Part shown: positions 34,007 to 41,174 of the stretch, one piece after another
Layout of the letters: the number at the start of each line of letters is the position of its first letter
Numbering within the stretch: the first letter of the stretch is position 1
NCBI RefSeq assembly: GCF_003012705.1
Contig: NZ_PXYL01000009.1
Location: 62,001 to 126,000, forward strand
Origin: Pseudaminobacter soli (ex Li et al. 2025)
Lineage (GTDB): Bacteria; Pseudomonadota; Alphaproteobacteria; Rhizobiales; Rhizobiaceae
Direction: 5' to 3'
Length of the DNA: 64,000 nucleotides
Made by a program: the position numbers and the translations under genes
Notes under the pieces: model-generated
Seen by the model: the letters and a program-made list of their open reading frames with translations, nothing else
Databases searched by the model: none
What the model was told of the DNA's origin: nothing

Positions 34007-35082
34007 GCGTGGCCGAGTCTGCTTCCCTCCCTTCGTGGCGCATTTCCCTCCGGTTGAAGCCGTTGTGGAACGGGCTGTTCGGCACGCCGCTCAACACGGT
34101 TCTGACAATCCTCACGCTTGCGTTTCTCGCTTGGCTGTTGCCGCCGCTGGCACGCTGGCTGGTCATCGACGCAACCTGGAGCGGCACGGCGCAGGATTGC
34201 ACAGCCAACTCTGGCGCATGCTGGACATTCGTCGGCGCGAAGCTTCGCTTCATCGTCTTTGCTTTTTATCCGCCGGAGCTGCAATGGCGGCCACTACTGG
34301 TGATGGTGCTGCTCGTCTCGCTGCTCACGGGAACCGCGTTGCCGCGCTTCTGGCGGCGCGCAACGCTGGTCGCCTGGCCTATCGTGATCGGTCTTTGCTG
34401 GCTGCTGATGTCGGGCGCCGGCTTGTTGCCGGCCGTCTCGTCCAATCAGTGGGGTGGTCTGCCGATCACGCTGCTGGTCTGGACATTCTGCTTCGGCCTT
34501 GCCGTCCCGCTCGCGGTCCTGATCGCGCTTGCGCGGCGCTCCCGCATGGGCGGCTTGCGTACGCTCGCCGTCCTCTTCATCGAACTGATGCGCGGCATCC
34601 CGATGGTCGCGATCCTCTATGTCGCGATGCTGCTTCTCCCCATGGCCGTGCCCGGCGGCCAGCATATCGACAAGACGATGCGGGCAATCATCATGATCAC
34701 CCTCTTCTGGTCCGCCTATGTCGCGGAGGTCGTGCGCGCCGGCCTGCAGGCCATTCCCCCCGGGCAGGAGGAAGCGGCTGCCGCGCTGGGCCTTGGCTAT
34801 TGGCGCACCATGCAACTCGTCATCCTGCCGCAGGCGCTAAGACAGGTCATTCCCGGCATGGTCAATCTTGCCATCGGTTTTCTGCTTGCCACGTCTCTGC
34901 TGGCGGTCATCGGGATCTTCGACCTGCTCAACGCCGCACGTGCTTCCGCGACAGATCCGAAGTGGCTTGGCTTTTACGACGAGACCTATCTGGTGGCGGC
35001 CGTGATCTATTTTGTCCTTTGCTTCGGCGGCTCGCGCTACAGCCGCTGGCTGGAGAGATATTTGCGCCCGGCTAGGCGGTAG
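34003..35082 (+). CDS. aapM: Polar amino-acid ABC importer permease, AapM-like
   Basis: Second membrane subunit, 359 aa. N-terminal helices are followed by RFIVFAFYPPELQWRP, typical of AapM/BztC, and the permease core LRTLAVLFIELMRGIPMVAILYV. The docking loop is QEEAAAALGLGYWRTMQLVILPQA. It completes the channel with the AapQ-like protein. No ATPase gene (aapP) follows: the next gene is on the opposite strand. The importer must use an ATPase encoded elsewhere or share one. Confidence 0.88.
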   Translation: MSVAESASLPSWRISLRLKPLWNGLFGTPLNTVLTILTLAFLAWLLPPLARWLVIDATWSGTAQDCTANSGACWTFVGAKLRFIVFAFYPPELQWRPLLVMVLLVSLLTGTALPRFWRRATLVAWPIVIGLCWLLMSGAGLLPAVSSNQWGGLPITLLVWTFCFGLAVPLAVLIALARRSRMGGLRTLAVLFIELMRGIPMVAILYVAMLLLPMAVPGGQHIDKTMRAIIMITLFWSAYVAEVVRAGLQAIPPGQEEAAAALGLGYWRTMQLVILPQALRQVIPGMVNLAIGFLLATSLLAVIGIFDLLNAARASATDPKWLGFYDETYLVAAVIYFVLCFGGSRYSRWLERYLRPARR

Positions 35083-35175
35083 CGATCTGCCCCCCGCGAT
35101 GCCTTCATCGCCCGCAATCGAAGTGCGGTGCCGGCGTCTCAGGCGCCCGGCTACCCGAGGCGCCCGAGAATTCCG

Positions 35176-36591
35176 TCAGCTGACGATTGCCTTCGGTTCG
35201 AGGAAGGCTTCGAGGCCGAAGGGGCCGAATTCGCGGCCGATGCCGGAATGCTTGAAGCCTCCGAAGGGAGACTGTGGGTCCGCAGGGGCTTCGTTGATGA
35301 TCACGCGTCCGGTCTCAAGCTGCCGGGCAACACGGCGCATGTGGTCGGCGTCGGTGCCGAGGACGTAGGACTGCAAGCCATAGTCGGTGTCGTTGGCAAT
35401 GGCGATGGCTTCGTCTTCGTCGCGATAGGAGAGGATGCTGAGGACCGGGCCAAAGATTTCTTCGCGCGCGATCCGCATGTCGTTGGTGACGCCCGTGAAT
35501 ACGGTGGGGCGAACAAACCAGCCGCGGTTCAGGCCTTCGGGGCGGCCTTCGCCGCCTACCAGAAGAGTCGCGCCTTCTTCCTGTCCCAGGCTGATATAGG
35601 ACTGCACGCGCTCCCATTGTCTGGCGCTGACCATCGGGCCAATGTCCGAGGTTGGGTCGCTGGATGGGCCTGTCTTGAGATTGGCGACCGCTTCGACGAG
35701 ACGCGAAGTGACTTCCGCGTGCCTGCGTTCGGACACCAGAAGCCGTGTCCCGGCGATGCATGCCTGCCCGCTGTTGCGGAAGGCTGAGGCGAGGACATGT
35801 GAGATGGCTCGGTCGAGGTCGGCATCGTCGAGAAGAATCTGTGGCCCCTTGCCGCCCAGCTCCAGCGTTACGCGCTTGAAGGTTTCGGCAGCGGTACGCA
35901 TGATCGTCCGTCCGGTCGCGGTGGAACCGGTGAAGGTGATCTTGGCGATATCCGGGTTCCGGCTCAGCTCCGCGCCGACGACGTGGCCATAGCCGTTGAC
36001 AACGTTGAGAACACCGCGCGGCAAGCCTGCCTCGTGCAAGGCCTCGAGCAGCGTCTGGGTCTGGATGGCGCTCATTTCGGACGGCTTGATCACAATGGTC
36101 GTGCCGGCCGCTATGGCGGTGGCAAGCTTGGTGCAGATGAAGCCGATATTGCTGTTCCAGGGCGTGATGGCGGCGGCGACACCGACCGGCTCCATGACCA
36201 CTTCGGCATTGCCGATGCGGCGGGTGAAGGCATAATTCGCCACCGTTTTGGCCGCCAGATCGAACACCAGCGAAGCATGGGGCACTGAAAAGGCGAGGAA
36301 TGATTGCGGCGCGCCGTACTCGGTGGCCATGGCGGAATTTAGGGCATCGGCTTTGGCGACGACGGCGTCGCGCAAGGCATGCAGCATGGCGATGCGCTCG
36401 GCGGGCGTGGTGCGGCGCATCGCGGGGAAAGCGCGCTTTGCGGCCGCGATTGCCGCGCGTGCATCCTCGGCATCGCCGAGGCGGACCTCGCCGATCTTTT
36501 CCTCGGTGGCGGGATTGAAAAGGTCGAAACGCTCGGCGCCGTGAGGGGTGACGAAGGCACCATCGACGTAGATCTGCTCAATGATTTTCAT
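35176..36591 (-). CDS. NAD(P)-dependent aldehyde dehydrogenase
   Basis: Cytoplasmic oxidoreductase of 471 aa that oxidises an aldehyde to the acid. Asn146 (ITPWNSN), the cofactor-loop TFTGSTATGR, Glu244 (TLELGGKGPQ) and the nucleophile Cys278 (FRNSGQACIAGTRLL) are all in place, so it should be active. The class is the broad betaine/vanillin/succinate-semialdehyde type; the substrate is not readable. It is convergent with the AapM-like gene and divergent from a LysR regulator, with a clear LysR operator between them, so its induction is probably by the LysR protein. Confidence 0.92.
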   Translation of the reverse strand: MKIIEQIYVDGAFVTPHGAERFDLFNPATEEKIGEVRLGDAEDARAAIAAAKRAFPAMRRTTPAERIAMLHALRDAVVAKADALNSAMATEYGAPQSFLAFSVPHASLVFDLAAKTVANYAFTRRIGNAEVVMEPVGVAAAITPWNSNIGFICTKLATAIAAGTTIVIKPSEMSAIQTQTLLEALHEAGLPRGVLNVVNGYGHVVGAELSRNPDIAKITFTGSTATGRTIMRTAAETFKRVTLELGGKGPQILLDDADLDRAISHVLASAFRNSGQACIAGTRLLVSERRHAEVTSRLVEAVANLKTGPSSDPTSDIGPMVSARQWERVQSYISLGQEEGATLLVGGEGRPEGLNRGWFVRPTVFTGVTNDMRIAREEIFGPVLSILSYRDEDEAIAIANDTDYGLQSYVLGTDADHMRRVARQLETGRVIINEAPADPQSPFGGFKHSGIGREFGPFGLEAFLEPKAIVS

Positions 36592-36652
36592 CGTTCGATC
36601 TCCTGTTGTGACGGTGGGGGATATGCACCCCGACGATCGCTAGGATAAGATC

Positions 36653-36673
36653 ATCAATTTCCAACAGGTTGAT
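36653..36673. promoter_or_regulatory. LysR-type operator (T-N11-A dyad) between ALDH and LysR genes
   Basis: ATCAA (36653-36657), 11 nt, TTGAT (36669-36673). This is an exact 5-bp dyad with the classic T-N11-A spacing. It sits 62 bp from the ALDH start and 16 bp from the LysR start, as expected for a site that activates the divergent gene and represses the regulator's own gene. Confidence 0.7.
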
Positions 36674-36688
36674 AAGGAAAATTGCGCA

Positions 36689-37606
36689 ATGAAGGCCAGC
36701 CTGTCCGAACTTGAGGCGGTGACGACCATAGCGCGGCTCGGTGGCTTTCGTGCCGCGGCTCGCGAACTGGGCGTTTCGTCCTCAGCGCTCAGCCATGCAG
36801 TGTCGGCGCTGGAGGCGCGGCTGGACGTGCGTCTGTTTAATCGGACGACGCGATCGGTGGCCCTGACGGCGGCGGGCGAGGCCTTCGTGGCCGAGATCAT
36901 GCCCGCGCTGGCTGCCATCGACAGCGCGGTCGAGCGGGCGACGGATTCGCAGGCGCGGCCGACGGGTACGCTACGGCTCAACACGTCACCGGGTGCAGCG
37001 CGGATGGTGCTACGGCCGCTGCTTCTGGAATATCTGCGACGGTATCCGCAGATGGCGATGGAGGTGGTGACCGACAACGCGCTGGTGGACATCGTCGCGC
37101 AGGGTTTCGACGCCGGCTTTCGGCTGGCCGAGGCGGTGCCGCCGGACATGATCGCGGTTCCGATCGTGCGCCAGGCACGCATGATCGTTGTAGGCTCGCC
37201 GGACTATTTGCGGGGCAGGGCGGTGCCGTTGCGTCCCGCTGATCTTATGGAGCATCAGTGTATCCGCGCGCGCATGGCGAGCGGCCGGATTTACCGCTGG
37301 GAGTTCTTGCGTCACGGAGAAAGCATGGAGATCGACGTGCCCGGGCCGCTCACCTTGGACGAGAGCGGCCTGATACTGGAGGCCGCACTTTGCGGGGTCG
37401 GACTGGCATACCTGTCGGACTATGCGGTCCGCGAGGATGTGGTGGCCGGGCGCTTGGTGCAGGTATTGGACGATTGGACGCCGCCATATGACGGTTTGTG
37501 CCTCTACTTTTCCGGCAGGCGCCATGTGCCGGCGAAACTGCGGGCGCTGATCGACCTGGTTAGGGAACTGCGCTCGGCGAACGACGGTCAGGAAATGATG
37601 CTGTGA
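36689..37606 (+). CDS. LysR-type transcriptional regulator of the aldehyde dehydrogenase
   Basis: LTTR of 305 aa. The HTH covers residues 1-60 (LSELEAVTTIARLGGFRAAA.. SSSALSHAVSALEARL DVRLFNR). The effector domain follows from about residue 90 (GTLRLNTSPGAARMVLRPLL) to YFSGRRHVPAKLRALIDLVREL. The divergent ALDH and the T-N11-A site make the target clear by position. It converges on the XRE-cupin gene with a 30-bp gap. The effector is unknown; the subgroup often senses aromatic or small organic acids. Confidence 0.9.
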   Translation: MKASLSELEAVTTIARLGGFRAAARELGVSSSALSHAVSALEARLDVRLFNRTTRSVALTAAGEAFVAEIMPALAAIDSAVERATDSQARPTGTLRLNTSPGAARMVLRPLLLEYLRRYPQMAMEVVTDNALVDIVAQGFDAGFRLAEAVPPDMIAVPIVRQARMIVVGSPDYLRGRAVPLRPADLMEHQCIRARMASGRIYRWEFLRHGESMEIDVPGPLTLDESGLILEAALCGVGLAYLSDYAVREDVVAGRLVQVLDDWTPPYDGLCLYFSGRRHVPAKLRALIDLVRELRSANDGQEMML

Positions 37607-37636
37607 AGTCTGAGTGACGGCGAGCCTTGCGGATGT

Positions 37637-38242
37637 TCAGAAGCTTGGCGGGCTGATGGCCCACATTATGATCGCCTCCCGCGAGCCGGGATTGCGATAA
37701 CGATGCGGCTCGCCTGAGGAATAGGAGCAACTGTCGCCTTCGTAGAGATGGAAATGGCGGTCGCCGACCCACATTTCGAGCTCGCCCGATACGACGAATC
37801 CGACGCCGTCGCCGTCATGCGTATAGCTTTCGGCGCTCTCCGTACCTGGCGGCAGACGGGTGTAGATCATCTCCAACTGCAGGCTCATCTTCGGGGTCAC
37901 AAGTTCGTCGATGATGCCATGGTCATACTGGATTTTCAGGCGGTTGCCGCGTCGCACGACATAGCCGTGCTCATCCTGCGGCACGGGCGATGCCCCGGCG
38001 AAGAACCATTGCACAGTCACGCCAAGGCTCTTCGCGATGTTTACCAAGGCCGGAATGGAGGGATAGGCGAGGTTGCGCTCGATCTGGCTTATATAGCCGA
38101 TGGAGAGGTTGCAGGCCTCCGCCAGTTGGGCAAGCGTCAGCTTCCGTCGTTTGCGCAGGCCGCGAATCCGCCCGCCGAGAACCAGATCCTCGCCAGCGGC
38201 GTCGGTTTCCAGTTCCGATCCCAGTTGGTCCTCAGCGGACAT
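37637..38242 (-). CDS. XRE-family regulator with a C-terminal cupin domain
   Basis: Transcription factor of 201 aa. An HTH_3 domain at about 24-80 (GGRIRGLRKRRKLTLAQLAE..SIGYISQIERNLAYPSIPAL) is joined to a cupin sensor at about 100-190 (MSLQLEMIYTRLPPG, HDGDGVGFVVSGELEMWVG, YSSGEPHRYRNPG). This is the PuuR-like architecture that senses small amines or amino acids. ATG 38242 was chosen; the TTG at 38254 is a less likely start. It is divergent from the cupin and flavin oxidoreductase genes, and two inverted repeats lie between, so it probably controls them. Confidence 0.9.
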   Translation of the reverse strand: MSAEDQLGSELETDAAGEDLVLGGRIRGLRKRRKLTLAQLAEACNLSIGYISQIERNLAYPSIPALVNIAKSLGVTVQWFFAGASPVPQDEHGYVVRRGNRLKIQYDHGIIDELVTPKMSLQLEMIYTRLPPGTESAESYTHDGDGVGFVVSGELEMWVGDRHFHLYEGDSCSYSSGEPHRYRNPGSREAIIMWAISPPSF

Positions 38243-38386
38243 GGTCACTTTCAATATCGCTCCGGGCTTGAGGGCCGGTCTTCGCGGTGCCGCCCGTTCT
38301 TGTTGCTGATCGAGGATCGCTTCGCAAGATACGAGGCGGGAAAAACCACCCTGTCACGGCGCCTGGCCAAGACTCTCCCAGAAATT

Positions 38387-38407
38387 CAAAATTAGCAACG
38401 AATTTTG
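38387..38407. promoter_or_regulatory. Inverted repeat CAAAATT-N7-AATTTTG, candidate XRE-cupin operator
   Basis: Perfect 7-bp dyad in the 250-bp region between the divergent XRE-cupin and cupin genes. A related stretch (AATAGC..CATTTTT) recurs 31 bp downstream of its ATTAGC, about three helical turns away, which suits cooperative binding of two dimers. Confidence 0.5.
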
Positions 38408-38412
38408 TGGTG

Positions 38413-38440
38413 GGTAAAAAAAATAGCTCGCATTTTTACC
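38413..38440. promoter_or_regulatory. Inverted repeat GGTAAAAA-N12-TTTTTACC
   Basis: Perfect 8-bp dyad with a 12-nt spacer, 55 bp before the cupin start and directly downstream of the first dyad. Together the two probably form the control region for the cupin/oxidoreductase transcript. An RNA stem is also possible but no T-run follows. Confidence 0.5.
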
Positions 38441-38494
38441 AGAGAGAAAATATTGAGGACTCGCTTTGCTGATTTTGGGTAGGGAGGAAGCCAG

Positions 38495-38848
38495 ATGACC
38501 AGCGTTGTGCATTTCAAAAAATCCGATCGCGCTTTCGAGACCTATGGTGACGACCCGAAGCGGGCAACCATCTCGCGCCTGGTCGGCCCCGAGCTCAGCA
38601 AGACCATGGGTGCCGGCATTGCGCGCTTCGACGACTGCTCCATCGCCTGGACCGTGCTCTATGACGAGCTGATCGTCACGCTCGAAGGCAAGTTCCAGCT
38701 GCGTGTCGGCGAGCAGGTTTTCGATACCGTGCCAGGTGATGTGCTGTGGGTGCCGAAAGGAACCGCACTAGCCTATGAGGGCGAAGGCGCGACTGTCTTC
38801 TACGCGCTCGATCCCGTCGACTGGCGGACGCGTGAGATCAAGGCCTGA
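38495..38848 (+). CDS. Small cupin protein, EutQ-like
   Basis: Single-domain cupin of 117 aa. The barrel motifs are visible: DDCSIAWTVLYDELIVTLEGKF..GEQVFDTVPGDVLWVPKG..YEGEGATVFYALDPVDW. The metal-binding His residues of classic cupin motif 1 are replaced, as in ethanolamine-utilisation EutQ-type cupins, so catalysis is uncertain. GGGAGGA precedes the ATG. It lies 41 bp before the flavin oxidoreductase and is probably co-transcribed. The role may be binding or modifying the oxidoreductase substrate. Confidence 0.82.
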   Translation: MTSVVHFKKSDRAFETYGDDPKRATISRLVGPELSKTMGAGIARFDDCSIAWTVLYDELIVTLEGKFQLRVGEQVFDTVPGDVLWVPKGTALAYEGEGATVFYALDPVDWRTREIKA

Positions 38849-38889
38849 AGGCTTTTGAACCGCAGACCAACAGGCGCTTGCTGACATCC

Positions 38890-40848
38890 ATGACGACCAC
38901 CGCGTTCCCAAACCTGTTCCAGCCACTGCAGATCCGTGGCGTACGGCTGAAGAACCGTATCATGTCCACCGGACATGATACGACGCTGCCGACCGATGGC
39001 TTGGTCAACGAGACGCTGATCGCCTATCACGAGGCGCGGGCGCGCGGTGGCGTCGGCCTCATCGTCAGCCAGGTGGCGGGTGTCCACGAGACGGCGCGCT
39101 ACACCTCGCACATGCTGATGGCCACGGATGACGATTGCATAGAAGGCTATCGCAAACTGGCCGACACCTGCCATGCACATGGCTGCGTGGTGTTCTCGCA
39201 GCTCTTCCACCCGGGCCGGGAGATCATGGAAGGCGGCGACGGTTTGCTGACGGTAGCCTATGCGCCTTCCGTGTCCCCGAACGAGCGCTTTCGCGTCATG
39301 CCGCGCCAGCTCGACAAGCGGATGATCGACGAGATCGTCGCCGGCTATGGCGAGGCGGCGCGGCGTATGCACCAGGCTGGACTGGATGGCGTGGAGTTCG
39401 TGGCAAGCCACGGCTATCTGCCGGCCCAGTTCTTCAATCCGCGCGTCAATCGCCGGACCGACGACTATGGCGGCTCGCTGGAAAACCGGCTGCGTTTTGC
39501 GGTCGAAGCGCTGGCGGCGATGCGGGCGGCGACGTCGGAAGATTTCGTGATCGGCATGCGCATCAGCGGCAGTGAGCGCGACGAACATGGCTTGACCCTG
39601 GATGAGGCGCTGGAGAGCTGCCGTCAGCTCGAGCCGCTCCTCGACTATGTGAACATCACGGCCGGAACGTCGGCATCGAACGGCGGCGCGGTGCACATCG
39701 TGCCGCCCATGGCCTATCGCAACGCCTATCTGTCGAGCGATGCAGCCCTGTTCCGCAGCGCGCTAAATGTTCCGGTCTTCGTCGCCGGACGCATCAATCA
39801 GCCGCATGAAGCCGAGACTGTGTTGGCGGAGGGGGCAGCCGATGTCTGCGGCATGACGCGGGCTCTGATATGCGATCCTGAGATGCCTGCCAAGGCAGAG
39901 GAGGGGCGGACTGACGACATCCGCGCTTGCATCGCCTGTAATCAGGCCTGCATCGGGCATTTCCATCGTGGCGTCCCGATCTCCTGCATCCAGCATCCGG
40001 AGACGGGCCGCGAGCTGAAGTTCGGCACGCTGACACTTGCCGCGCGGCCCAAGAATGTGATGGTGGTCGGCGGCGGGCCGGCCGGCATGAAGGCTGCCGC
40101 TATCGCCGCAGCCAGAGGCCATCAGGTCACGCTCTACGAAGCGTCCACTCAGCTCGGCGGCCAGGCGCAGCTGGCGCAGCAACTGCCGCGCCGCGCCGAA
40201 TTTGGCGGGATCATCACGAATCTGTCGCGCGAACTCGAACTGGCGCAGGTCCGCGTGGTGAAGGGCGTGCGCGTCGACCAGGCGCTCGTCGAGGCCGAGA
40301 AACCGGATGCCGTGGTTCTCGCGACCGGCGCCAAGCCGTATCTTCCGGAAATAACCGACGACCGCAGCGTCCAGATCGTCGATGCCTGGCAGCTACTGAG
40401 AAAGCAGGTGAAGACCGGCAGTCGCGTGGTCGTTGCCGACTGGCGTTGCGACTGGATCGGACCCGGCATTGCCGAGATGCTCGTCAACGACGGCTGCAGC
40501 GTCGAACTCGCGGTGAACGGAACGCACCCCGGCGAACTGCTCCCGCTTTACGTCCGCGACAACATCGCCGCGGAACTGCACAAGAGTGGGATCGGCATCA
40601 CGCCTTATGCGCGCCTTTATGGCTGCGACGGCGGCACGGTCTACATGCAGCACTCGGTCAGCGAACAGCCGATCCTCTTCGAGAACGTCGATACGCTGGT
40701 GCTCTGCCTCGGTCACGAGCCGGTGGACGAACTGAGCGCCATTCTGATGGACCAGGTGCCGGAGGTTCACATCATCGGGGACAGCTTGGCCCCGCGGACC
40801 GCAGAGGAGGCGGTTTACGAAGGATTGAAAGTCGGGGCGGCGCTGTAG
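38890..40848 (+). CDS. NADH:flavin oxidoreductase with FMN, 4Fe-4S and FAD/NAD domains (dienoyl-CoA reductase / N-demethylase type)
   Basis: Large oxidoreductase of 652 aa. An Old-Yellow-Enzyme TIM barrel covers about 1-345 (SHGYLPAQFFNPRVN.RTDDYGGS). The 4Fe-4S ligands are Cys347, 350, 354 and 366 (CIACNQAC..PISC). A pyridine-nucleotide/FAD domain starts at VMVVGGGPAGM (about 391). This is the architecture of 2,4-dienoyl-CoA reductase, trimethylamine/dimethylamine dehydrogenase and N-methylproline demethylase-like enzymes. The MSTGHDTTLP and HGYLPAQFFNP variants and the link to an amine-sensing type regulator favour an N-methyl-amine or amino-acid substrate, but this is inference. It should be a cytoplasmic soluble enzyme. 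Confidence 0.87.
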   Translation: MTTTAFPNLFQPLQIRGVRLKNRIMSTGHDTTLPTDGLVNETLIAYHEARARGGVGLIVSQVAGVHETARYTSHMLMATDDDCIEGYRKLADTCHAHGCVVFSQLFHPGREIMEGGDGLLTVAYAPSVSPNERFRVMPRQLDKRMIDEIVAGYGEAARRMHQAGLDGVEFVASHGYLPAQFFNPRVNRRTDDYGGSLENRLRFAVEALAAMRAATSEDFVIGMRISGSERDEHGLTLDEALESCRQLEPLLDYVNITAGTSASNGGAVHIVPPMAYRNAYLSSDAALFRSALNVPVFVAGRINQPHEAETVLAEGAADVCGMTRALICDPEMPAKAEEGRTDDIRACIACNQACIGHFHRGVPISCIQHPETGRELKFGTLTLAARPKNVMVVGGGPAGMKAAAIAAARGHQVTLYEASTQLGGQAQLAQQLPRRAEFGGIITNLSRELELAQVRVVKGVRVDQALVEAEKPDAVVLATGAKPYLPEITDDRSVQIVDAWQLLRKQVKTGSRVVVADWRCDWIGPGIAEMLVNDGCSVELAVNGTHPGELLPLYVRDNIAAELHKSGIGITPYARLYGCDGGTVYMQHSVSEQPILFENVDTLVLCLGHEPVDELSAILMDQVPEVHIIGDSLAPRTAEEAVYEGLKVGAAL

Positions 40849-40916
40849 CCGGGTCAGAGGGCCTTTGCCATCGATGGCCGATGCCTGCCACTGCCGCACC
40901 GGTGGCGCGGACGCGT

Positions 40917-41117
40917 ATGGACGCAACCGTGCGCATCTTGGCTTTCGCCTTCACAGTCTTGATTCTCGCCTATATCGCGATCCCGGTTCTGGTTACGCCT
41001 GCAATGTCGTTCAGCGACGCCGCTGCGGTGCGTTTTCCGATCAAGGCCTGCTCAGCCGTGTTCGTCAGCCTCTCGCTGATCATGGCGTGGTACATCAGGC
41101 AATTGCGCAAGACGTGA
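40917..41117 (+). CDS. Small membrane protein, two predicted helices
   Basis: Protein of 66 aa (78 if the in-frame ATG at 40881 is used). Hydrophobic segments lie at about 6-28 (RILAFAFTVLILAYIAIPVL) and 42-60 (KACSAVFVSLSLIMAWYI), joined by a short polar loop, with a basic tail RQLRKT. It follows the flavin oxidoreductase by 68 bp on the same strand. It has no recognised family. The hydrophobic pattern makes it more than a chance frame, but the ribosome site is weak. Confidence 0.5.
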   Translation: MDATVRILAFAFTVLILAYIAIPVLVTPAMSFSDAAAVRFPIKACSAVFVSLSLIMAWYIRQLRKT

Positions 41118-41174
41118 AATCACCCGGCCCGGCTAGCCCCGCATCAGGGGCTTCGCCGATTTTGCCCGCATCGA

